Shown here piece by piece: positions 11,013 to 20,387 of a stretch of DNA of 64,000 nt. Below the pieces are notes generated by a model, which saw only the letters and a list, made by a program, of their open reading frames with translations, made no database searches and was not told where the DNA came from. The stretch is from NCBI GenBank assembly GCA_032622095.1, contig CP136063.1, forward strand, positions 270,375,426 to 270,439,425, given 5' to 3'. Origin of the DNA: Siphonodentalium dalli. Taxonomy: Eukaryota; Mollusca; Scaphopoda; Gadilida; Siphonodentaliidae. Numbering within the stretch: the stretch's first letter is position 1; the number at the start of each line of letters is the position of its first letter. The translations under genes and the position numbers were made by a program.

Positions 11013-11128
11013 CTCGAATATTTTATCGAACTCGTTGCGGACGGCGCAAAGTTATATTTCGCTCGAGCTACGCTCTCGCGAAATATATCATTGCGCTATC
11101 CGCAACTCATTCGATAAAAGATTATCGA
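11013..11128. repeat. Inverted repeat with about 45-bp arms
   Basis: attttatcgaactcgttgcg and gcgcaaagttatatttcgc on the left pair with gcgaaatatatcattgcgc and cgcaactcattcgataaaa on the right, with the centre near 11062-11078. The pairing is strong but imperfect. Confidence 0.85.
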
Positions 11129-11408
11129 TTAAGATGCGCGTTGTGTTCTGTCTATAAATTTTTATCGAAAACAACAATAATTAACAGACAGAGACAGCAG
11201 CGTGACGTCATTGCACGCAACGATATTACACGTCTCTATTACGCTCGAATATTACATAGGAAAATAGTGCCAATCATGTGATAAATACATGTAATCCCAT
11301 TGGTTCTGTGCTAAGGTCTATATAAACTCACACAAAGAGTGTATTTCAAATTTTATCAATTTTCAAGGGTGATAATATACAGTTATCGCCCGCGATTGAG
11401 TGAGACAC

Positions 11409-11500
11409 GGGGATTTGTCGCCCGCTCGAGACCTGGAATGTCACACGAGGGCCGTCAGGCCCGAGGGTGACATTCCAGGTCGAGAGCGGTGACAAATCCC
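11409..11500. repeat. GC-richer inverted repeat with about 42-bp arms
   Basis: gggatttgtc...gctcgagacctggaatgtca on the left is mirrored by tgacattccaggtcgagagc...gacaaatccc on the right around cgagggccgtcaggcccgag. Weaker pairing continues outward (gggtgataa... on both sides). It has the form of a DNA-transposon foldback. Confidence 0.85.
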
Positions 11501-11519
11501 AAAACAAGGGTGATAACTG

Positions 11520-12560
11520 TTTTGTTATCTGACAATGGAGTACACACGAACCTCCTTAATAGCAGGCATAAATGCGCGCATATATTATTTAATCCAGTTC
11601 GAAAAGTTAATTCTATGTTGGAATCATCGCTATTTAGAAAATAAAACATTCATAATCTGGATTAATTAACAGACCCGTCTTGCGCAGATATTCTCCGGTC
11701 AGTTTGCTGGTTGCATTGTGGAAATCGGTTCACGGAAAGAGGAGTAAAGCAATTTCGAAGTTGAGTAGCCATACAGCGAAATGTTCGGTTTCGTTTCAAA
11801 TGAGCGTGAAGACGCCGACAGACGTGTTAATTTCCAGAATGCTAAAATGTGGAACTAACACGTTGTAGTAGTGCAAAAAGAAATTGACATGTCACAGATC
11901 GTTACGCAACATACGGGTATTCTCTGAAGTCTGATGAATGTATTGAAGAAAAGAAATAATCAATTGATAAACAGCAAAGATTGGCCATTTGATCTATAGT
12001 ACATAAACGTAGTTGTAACGTATGTACATCGTATGTGCAATTGTCTGCAGCATACCAACTGTATAGTAAGGTTTATCTATTTGTCCCACGGTCTTTATTA
12101 TTGATATAAAAAGGTCCAATATGAATATTACACCTTATAACAGATATGTGTCTATGATAACACCATTATACATAGCGTGCTTTAATTGCAAATAAAAAAA
12201 CACACAATTATGCAAATTAGCAAACACCACAGTTCGCGGTTGTTATGAAACAGTGGGGTTTATAAAAACAGTGTTTTTCGAAACTATCAGAGAGCTGTCA
12301 GAGAATCTCTGCGCGGTGAGTTCTTCGTAGTTCTATGTTTACTGGTAACAGCTGAGCGGTCAATAACTGAGACAATGTTACCCTCGAGGGTAATATGGTG
12401 ATTTATCGCCCGCCATGTGACGCACTCGCAGCCAATCAGAAGAGAGGGAAATGGGATGAAGGATAACAATTGAAATTATTACACATACTGGTATATAATC
12501 ATACGTGCATACTAGTATATGCATGTATAAGTACATGTACATGTATAAAGCCACTGGTGA
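11520..12560. other. Spacer with no supported gene
   Basis: A small palindrome gttaccctcgagggtaa sits at about 12379-12395, next to gatttatcgcccgcc, a word also found near the hairpin at 11400. Otherwise AT-rich sequence with no recognisable coding region. Confidence 0.4.
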
Positions 12561-12572
12561 CTGGATTTACAT

Positions 12573-12656
12573 TAGATCATGCCATGAATCTCTACTAATG
12601 CTAACGCCCGTAACGTTACGGGCGTTAGCATTAGTAGAGATTCATGGCATGATCTA
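12573..12656. repeat. Perfect 84-bp palindrome made of two repeat termini
   Basis: Two 42-base arms are exact reverse complements with no spacer. The centre is between 12614 and 12615 (cgtaac|gttacg), and the arms start tagatcatgccatgaatctc. Each arm resembles the first ~40 bases of the dispersed repeat at 3346 and 33263. It therefore looks like two outward ends of that element fused head to head with the interior lost. Confidence 0.93.
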
Positions 12657-13473
12657 GATTTACATGTACATCACATAAGCTTGTATACTGTATAGCGCTT
12701 GTGATTGACCAACAGAATCCTGAGCTTTATCTAGGAATTCTCATTCATTCATTTCTAGGGATGTTTAGATACAAAGTTCAACAGTGTTAGGCTGTACCAT
12801 GTTGAACATGTACATTTATGTTGAACTTATTATCAAAACATTTATTTAGAATGAAGTGGAATCCCACGCCTTACACGTTCTGAAAATAATTCAGGCAACA
12901 ACCCATCTACATAAAACATCCTAAGTTTGACCAAAACATCTTCCAAAATACATTATCAAAGAATATCCTTTCAATTGATATGCCTTTGAATGTCCATACA
13001 ACAAAATCACACCACTTTCTGTCAGCAATTGCCAATTGACCCTGATTGACCCTGAATTTGGTAATAGTATATATGTTCTTTTTTCAATGTTGGCTTGTTG
13101 TTTACCAAATTACAACAAAAGGATGATGTTTTTGAAGCCTCTTGAGGCATAACGTCTCTGAATGCATAAGGGCATTTGATTTCTAACAACCCTTTTTTAT
13201 GTTCACAATGAGCGCATCCAACTAACCAATCAGGACTGGCTCCTAGATAAGGGAATTTAGGACTTATTACAAATCCACATTCCTCAACTAACAGTGGTGG
13301 ATGGGTATCTCTAGATACCAAAACATAACAGTCCCTGGCTGCACCTTCATATCGCAGGCCATGTTCTATGGCATTCCCTGTATCATCGGGAACATAACCG
13401 AGCAGATACTTGACAAGATTATCAGGTTCAGTGGTCGACAATCTCCTTGATGTTCAACCAAATGTTGATGACG

Positions 13474-13876
13474 TTAATCTACCTTTATGCAACAAACCGG
13501 CCAAAACCGGCCAAATAAAGCTTCAACAGCCTAAAATATCTTCGGTCTGTCTCAATAACACCATACAAATATGGATATCATTGGAATCGGCTCCTTGACC
13601 ACATTGTGATAGTTACAGTTATGCCCTGTGCCAATGCATTCTCTTATATATGCGAGTCGACCAAAGGTCGCCTCGCATATATAAGAGAATGCATTGGGCT
13701 AAAAAAAATATTTTTTTAACACTTTTTACCATTTTTTCTTACATTCTTTAACAATTTTATAATTTTTAATGTGTTAAGCCAATGCATTCTCTTATATATG
13801 CGAGGCGACCTATGGTCGACTCGCATATATAAGAGAATGCATTGGCACAGGGCCCTTCTGTTGGGTAAAGGGTTAA
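13474..13876. mobile_element. piggyBac-like MITE, copy B, left end replaced
   Basis: It sits inside the YqaJ pseudogene. The right end is canonical (TGTTGGGTAAAGGG then TTAA at 13873-13876). The left end keeps TTAA (13474-13477), but the next ~13 bases match the neighbouring 28-bp array (tctacctttatgca) instead of CCCTTTACCCAACA. Element sequence resumes at 13491 with aacaaaccgg. The interior contains both double palindromes as in copies at 3714 and 24596. Confidence 0.85.
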
Positions 13877-14037
13877 TCTACCTTTACGCACTGATGACGT
13901 TAATCTACCTTTACGCACATGATGACGTTAATCTACCTTTACGCACATGATGACGTTAATCTACCTTTACGCACATGATGACGTTAATCTACCTTTACGC
14001 ACATGATGACGTTAATCTACCTTTACGCACATGATGC
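13872..14037. repeat. 28-bp tandem array inside YqaJ coding sequence
   Basis: About six copies of gttaatctacctttacgcac plus atgatgac. On the minus strand one unit encodes HHVRKGRLTSS, the residues expected at this point of the protein. The array therefore arose by amplification of coding sequence. 28 is not a multiple of three, so it shifts the frame. Confidence 0.92.
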
Positions 14038-14084
14038 CAAATTTTGTTGGATGTCTGACCACATGTTGCTTCAGCTATTTTAGT

Positions 14085-14440
14085 GCAGTCATCAGCTGTC
14101 AATGTTAAAGAATCCATGTAATTCAGTCATCAGCTGTCAATGTTAAAGAATCCATGTAATTCAGTCATCAGCTGTCAATGTTAAAGAATCCATGTAATTC
14201 AGTCATCAGCTGTCAATGTTAAAGAATCCATGTAATTCAGTCATCAGCTGTCAATGTTAAAGAAACCATGTAATTCTGCAGTCATCAGCTGTCAATGTTA
14301 AAGAATCCATGTAATTCTGCAGTCATCAGCTGTCAATGTTAAAGAATCCATGTAATTCTGCAGTCATCAGCTGTCAATTTAAAGAATCCATGTAATTCTG
14401 CAGTCATCAGCTGTCAATGTTAAAGAATCCATGTAATTCT
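14085..14440. repeat. 38/41-bp tandem array inside YqaJ coding sequence
   Basis: Nine copies of a unit containing agtcatcagctgtcaatgtt. The first five are spaced 38 bases and the later ones about 41, the difference being an extra tgc. On the minus strand a unit reads as part of KNYMDSLTLTADDC, which joins flanking coding sequence (DCVIAF before, TKIAEATCGQTSN after). It is another expansion born from the gene itself. Confidence 0.92.
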
Positions 14441-16334
14441 TGAACGCAATGACACAGTCGGAACTCCTCAGATCAATGTGGTCTGCATAGAAAAAAGGTA
14501 CATGGTGCAGTTCTGGTAACAACACATCTGAAGTTTTCTAACATTCAGTATCATTCCCGGACGTTTTGAAATTTCGCAGCCATGCCGCCTTTGAATTAAA
14601 GGAAATAAGCGTTTGTCGGAAATGTTCCTTTCGCATATTTTGAATAGCAATCTCTTTTGCTGACTCTTTGGATTCTGACACAGTTGTCGCCTTTTTTAAC
14701 TTCTTGGAAATATATTGGGCTTTTTGAGGGGATAGACTTCTCTTCCTTGGTTTTATCCATGAGCAGGCTGCTGATGTGGGAGCTAATTTTCCTGTTGACC
14801 GTTTCTCACTCAAATCGACCAATGCGAAGAGTAATGCTGCAACATGGTTACAGCATTCAGCGTTGCTGCAATAAAAGTTAATTTTGTATAAAAAAACTGC
14901 ATGTGCATATGTATATCACAACAATATCTGCAAATTTAATAATAAATCCACTTTCAATGCATTGAGATTTCCATTTCAGAAAGAGATTTTATTTCCAGAT
15001 AGAAATGAATATTAGGTTCGAACCCCCACCTTCCCCTCTGCTTCCAATATATTTTGTCTTTCCCAAAATTAAAGATGGAATATTCTATTATTATTGTATA
15101 CATGTAGAGACGTTAATATAATATACGCAGACAACATGCAGACAAAACGCCCTTGAAAGTTTTCTATGGAATCTCATTCATTCATTTGTAGGAATGTACA
15201 GACATGATACTGTAGGTTAAAAAAAACAGCTTACGGTATTGTCTGAACATCCCAACAAATGAATGCATGGGATGAAGTAACTACTCATCAATGATTATCC
15301 GGTCATCAAATGGTTTGTATATAAAATGGTGAATGTATTATTTCTTGTTTATGTCAACGACAAAACTATGAGTACCAGTACATGGCCCTGTATTTATTTT
15401 TGGCGACATCGCTTAAAGGTAAATACATGTACATGTACATATAAACAACCTGTAAATTAGAATTATACAGACACTACAACGGTAAACACTTGCAACCTGA
15501 TAAATTATTCATTTTAATTTAAAAAATGTACTATTGAACTTAACATGAGAGTAATGTAAACTCATCCAGCAACACAATTACAGCAAGCTGAACTAACTTG
15601 TCCAGTATATTTTGACAGGCAGACCCAGATCTTGTAAGCTGGATTTTTCTTTGCATTTTTTGTTGGAATTGATGGCAGACAATCATACGTTATGAAACAG
15701 TGGGTACAGTTCTCAGAGACCGGGTGAATGCCACATTCTGCACATGTCCATCATCGTAGAACACTTTTGCTCGCATTTCATTTTTGGCTTTTAATTCCTG
15801 GTAATCAAAGGTCCGTTGACGATTAAAAACTAGATAATTGTACAGTTCCGTTTGTGTAAACACGGGAAAATTGTTGCAGTCGGATTCCCAGTCATTAACC
15901 AGTGCACCAGGGTCCGGTAGATTCTCACCAAGAGGCGTCAACAAACGATCGGTAACCCGTCGTAGGTTATTTTCGTCTTCGGTCTTTTATCCGTTCAATC
16001 AAGTCCGATTTATTTCCGAATGTTGGAAGTCCTATTCCTTTTAAATAACTTCTTAAATCCGCGTTCTTCATCGTTGCCAAATCGTCCTTTTTATCCATAA
16101 TATCATTCGCTTTCTTAATACCAACCAGAAGTTATTTCGCGAAGTACGTCACGGTAGATAACTCATTTTAATACTTAAGTCCGGCAATATATGGGAGGCG
16201 CGGTTATCTCCGCTGGGCGGTACGATCAATTATCGGATCATCCGCTGTTGAAATCTCGTGCAAAGTTGTTACGCTTGAGCAATGTTGATCATACTGCTTC
16301 GAATCACTCATCCGTTAAAGGCACGGGCGGCGTT

Positions 16335-17440
16335 CGTTGCAGAAATATTCAAATTTGTTCAAATCGCCATCAACAGAAGGAATATTAAAAAATATATAGT
16401 TTTGTTCATATGCCAAACATAATCAGCGCGTAAATAGTATATTGTCGTCAAGACGTACGATGGTGTACGTAAACAAGAGCGTGCCCGTGTTACAGAAGTT
16501 GTGCTTCTGTTTACATTAACACAGCGCAATTCTATTGGTTAAAAAACACAGTAAAGATATAAACGCTCTTTATTATTTCCATATCAGGAAAACAGTAACA
16601 AATAATGCTCTTTATGTTTACCATATCTGGATCTAAACAAAAGCCAGGTTATGTAACGTTTTTTGCTTTTGTTTACACAACAAAGGAAAAACATTTGACA
16701 ATAACATACTGTTTATGCCATAGTTCTGATTGGTATAAGAACAAGGTATGTCTATATTTTACTATTATTTCTGTTTATGGCGGTTTTTAACGGAGGTGAA
16801 TATTTTAACAGCGTACCCACCGCCAACGCCGCCCGTATCTTTAAGGGAGTACTCGGATCGGTATCGATATAAATTTACATATGCTACCCTTGATATGCGC
16901 ACGTATTTGTTGCAGTTGCCTCGTCGGAGGATGGGCGTGGCAATGGTGTCCTCCGACCGAGATAATACTTGATGTAAAGTGCATTGAAACTCACTGTATA
17001 TTGCGCTACATAAATTGATCGATTATTATTACTAAAATTAACAGAAATAGCAATTTTAACCCTTCCTTTTCTGTGGATTATTCAATTCAGTTAAAGTGAT
17101 GTGAAACACTCCGGTATGGTGATCAAATGCAAATGGAAAATAAACTTGTTCAAAGTAGTATTTTTACAAATAGTATATTCAAATTGACAACACACATCGT
17201 CATTTTTAAATATTAATTAAATGAAGTGACTCTCGATGGCGAAATCGTTTTCGCTAGTTTATCGCCGATTGATGCCTCCCGAATCGAGTAGTAGATATTT
17301 ACGATTGAGCGTAGTTCTGACGATGTTTTCTATGTCGTATGGTCGATTTGCTTCAAATTTTCGGCGGTGTTAGTAAAATGTTATAATAGCGCCTGAATAC
17401 TAACTTATCAGTTTCACGCACCCGAAATTAACAACTTCAG
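16335..17440. repeat. Diverged duplicated block, copy 1 (partner 36973-38480)
   Basis: Collinear matches to 36973-38480 include ataaacgctctttattattt, gacaataacatactgtttat, gtatgtctatattt, gtgatgtgaaacactccgg and tgactctcgatggcgaaatc. The partner has about 650 extra bases in the middle. It lies just upstream of the YqaJ pseudogene, so it might be the rest of the same mobile element, but no ends were identified. No coding region is recognised. Confidence 0.8.
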
Positions 17441-17738
17441 GAAAATAACGGTGCACCTTTTCTTAACAACATCCGTTTGCCCTGTCGGCACCATGGCAAT
17501 TCGGCAGAACACACCAACATCATACTGGAAGTCATGGGTATACATTGCGAACACACAATGAGGGGTAACTCTATATATACACAAAATAATTCTAGCAGTG
17601 ATACTCATGGCAGACAATATTTGGTGTGCAAACATAATTCAGATTTATTTATGGTAATGGGATTGAGGGGCGTTTGGTGGTATTATTTTAACCCTGTCAT
17701 GACGGGAGCTGCGCTGGTGCAGCATTAAAATCCATTTG

Positions 17739-17912
17739 CCAATACATTCTCTTATATATATTCTCTCTCACATAGGGAGCCCCTCATATATAAGAGAATA
17801 CACTCGCTTTCAATGGCAAGGTAAATAGTGTTAGGTCAATGCATTCTCTTATATATGTGAGGCGCCCTATGGGTGACTCGCATATAAAAGAGAATGCATT
17901 GACACAGGGTTT
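17739..17912. mobile_element. Old partial piggyBac-like MITE, copy D
   Basis: The internal palindromes of copies A-C recur here in worn form (gccaatacattctcttatat ... ataagagaatacactcgct; gtcaatgcattctcttatat ... agagaatgcattgacacag). The TTAA ends and the flanking third are not recognisable. It is clearly older than copies A-C. Confidence 0.8.
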
Positions 17913-18588
17913 TTGCAAAATTTCATTAAGCTCCAACATGGACGGGTTAAAGACGAATCATTCGCTGATCCGCCGTGCAAAAAACGATACCATTCAGAGA
18001 AATCGACTAACGTTGATAGTTTTTCGAGCGATGGCCAATCGAGATAATTTCTGCCGTTTCCATTGTCTCTCTGTATGACGGTGGGGATCACGTGGTTTCG
18101 AGGTTGGTGAGTACCGGGGCGAGAGCAAATGTATACAAAAAATACTATATGAGGAACTGACACAAACCGTAGCATTTTGACTGTTATTCGAGTATGTGCT
18201 TGTTTATTTTTAAAACAAGTTGATATCTTATTTGTTCCGAAATACGAAGTTTTCTATAACATTCTGACCAAAGTGACAACTTTGGTCAGAATGTTAGAGC
18301 GAACAACTATCAGTTTTGACACAAATGAGGCAGCAGCTTGTTTGAAAATAATAAATTGAATTTGTATTGATTTTTTTATTGCAAAAGTCACATAACAGTG
18401 AAACAAGCAAAACGTATATACACCATGTGCACAAATTTGGATATCACATTCATCATTGTTCATTTCATATACACATGCATGTTTATATATACAGCAGTAA
18501 TTAAGTTAGATTACACAATAATATGCGATAAACTTAACAAGTATGATAATTACATGTGTTCACCCATAACAATAAATAATTTCGCTCA
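17913..18588. other. Spacer with a perfect hairpin
   Basis: No gene is seen. At 18257-18296 an exact 18-base inverted repeat (taacattctgaccaaagt) closes over a 4-base loop gaca. The stem is too short for a typical animal pre-miRNA and no terminator role is expected in an animal. Downstream is AT-rich spacer. Confidence 0.6.
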
Positions 18589-20387
18589 TCTATATATATA
18601 AAACCCGCCGTCTGTGTGTGTATGTATCTGTGTATCTGTGTGTGTGTGTATAACTCGGTCACGCTTTTGGCGCGTTTATAACTTTTTAACCATGAATCCA
18701 ATGTGGCCTAAATTTGTACTACGGACTATAGTGTGGCATAAAAGGTGACTCACCAAATTTCACGCCGATTGGTCCAAGCAAACCTGAGATCTAACATTGT
18801 CCCCAAATGCAATATCTGCACTCAAGTAGACACTATTTCTTATGACGTTTTTCCAAATGACGTCATTGACGTCGAACGCAAACCAACACTTGCTTTGCTA
18901 TTGTAGGCGAAACTTCCATGCGCTCAACCAAAGCGTTGTTGGAAATAAGCGCTAAATTAACGTGTCAGTTCAGGTTCATTGTGAATTTAGATAACGAATG
19001 TTGATTTTGTCGCGGAAGTGCATGTATAGTGGGGTGTAGTCAAGACTCGAACGTTCTACCGTCGTCGGGAATGGGTGGATGTAGTGGGGTGCAGAGTCAA
19101 GACTCGAACGTTCGTCGTTGGGCATGTGTGCTATTAATATGGTATTTTAATTCGCCAGTTGGGTTTGAACATAAGTAAATAATGCTGTCTTTGATACGAA
19201 AGTTGTGCATTGAGTGTGGTATCGAAGGGGTACCGGTAGGCCTATACACGGAAGATGGCGAATGGACAGTCTGACCTCCCGCCAGTGGGTACCGTGAACT
19301 CGCCAAAATCAGTTAGAAAAATCACATGCACGGGACAGGCCTAATAATATATAGGGCCTGCAGTGTAAACAATACTGCCGAAGCTAATTAATGTTCTTTT
19401 AATCTTTCGGTTGAGTGCAAATCTGATAAAAGAATAAATGTTTAAAAGATCACAATGTGCGCGAAGCGCACGCAGTTTAAATTAATATAATGTGCGCGAA
19501 GCTCACTAAGGGGCTGCAGGCCCCCCCGCTAAAAAAGGTTCCGAATAGAGCCTGCTTCAGTTAGTAGGCCCAATAGATAAAGTAAAATATCTTGATTGTT
19601 GCGTTCCATATGTGCCTGCATATATGTGGGTTGGGGAGATGATGGTGGGGGCAGAAATATAGTTTTATTGAAATAAAGTGTTCATACAAATGGGCCGCGC
19701 AGTGCAGGGCGTGTGCTCATTATAGGCTGCATGCTGAATACAGTTTCCAAAGGGAGTCCGTTTAAAATGTGCTGCAAGCTCCCTATATGTGCGCGAAGCT
19801 CACGCAGTTTACGATCAAATAATGTGCGCGAAGCGCAGGAAGGGGCCATAGGCCCCTCCCCTCTAAATAAAGATTCCGAATTGAGCCTGTTTCAGTAATA
19901 GTATAGATAAAGTAAAATATTTTGATTGTTGCATTCCATATGTGCATGCATATACATGGGTTGGGGAGATGGGGTGGGGGTAAAAATACAGTTTTATTGA
20001 AATAAAGTGTTCATACAAACGGGCCGCGCAGTGCAGGTGATTATTAGGCGGCATGCTGAATACAGGTTCCAAGGGGGGGGGGGGGGGGGGGGGTCCGTTC
20101 AAAATGTGCAGCAAGCTCCCAAATGAAGGCTCCTGAATTGAGTATGTTTCAGTTGAACTTGGTGCATAGTATTTAAATAATATACTGATTTTGTTTCGTT
20201 CAATATGTGCATGCGCATATGTGGACTGGGTGTGTAGAAATACAGTTTTAGTGAAATAAAGTGTTCGAACGCGCATCCAGTAACAAAAAGGAGAAGCATG
20301 ACCATTCCATGTGTCCATGAACGCGGACACTAGAAAATAACAAAGAACATTTATATACCCGTCATTTTGTGACGGGCAACCCCCTAG
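18589..20387 (+). mobile_element. Non-autonomous Helitron 1
   Basis: It begins TCTATATATATAAAACCCG right after an A (18588) and ends CTAG at 20384-20387. Seven bases before the CTAG is a perfect stem-loop, CCCGTCATTTTGTGACGGG. TC at the 5' end, a short hairpin and CTRR at the 3' end, insertion between A and T, and no terminal inverted repeats define rolling-circle Helitrons. No Rep/helicase is encoded. Internally it carries repeated tgtgcgcgaagc(g/t)cac words, a G run near 20075-20093, and a GTGT/CTGT-rich start. It is 1799 bp. Confidence 0.9.

Larger units (their letters stand above)
12842..16098 (-). pseudogene. SAP-SWIM-YqaJ nuclease gene, two exons, broken
   Basis: On the minus strand an ATG at 16098 opens a SAP-like motif (NADLRSYLKGIGLPTFGNK). 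After a frameshift near 15985 and another near 15705 comes a SWIM zinc-finger start ending ACCNCVAG. A 700-bp intron (15565-14866, acceptor ttttattgcag) splits SWIM, which resumes with ECCNHVAALLFAL. Further on are RKGRLTSS and a YqaJ/lambda-exonuclease core with FPYLGASPDW, LLEIKCPY and YYYQIQGQ, holding the D, ExK and Q residues of this PD-(D/E)xK family. The C-terminus (GLLPELFSERVRRGIP) ends at a stop at 12842. YqaJ-type enzymes degrade DNA ends 5' to 3'. SAP and SWIM suggest DNA binding. The gene is dead: a 10-bp duplication after QGQ (about 13030-13050), two tandem arrays, a MITE, stops, and a donor reading ATGAGT where GTGAGT would be expected. Domain calls are from motifs only. Confidence 0.85.

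Noticed and set aside
15010-15030. ggttcgaacccc resembling a pol III B box
   Set aside because: No A box at a suitable distance upstream; it lies in the YqaJ intron.
18257-18296. Perfect 18-bp hairpin as a miRNA precursor or terminator
   Set aside because: The stem is too short for a standard animal pre-miRNA, and no intrinsic terminators are expected in pol II DNA.
19863-20330. 155-codon minus-strand frame with a Pro run
   Set aside because: It lies inside Helitron 1 and the proline run is the complement of a long G run. The paralogous frame in Helitron 2 is not better conserved than its surroundings.
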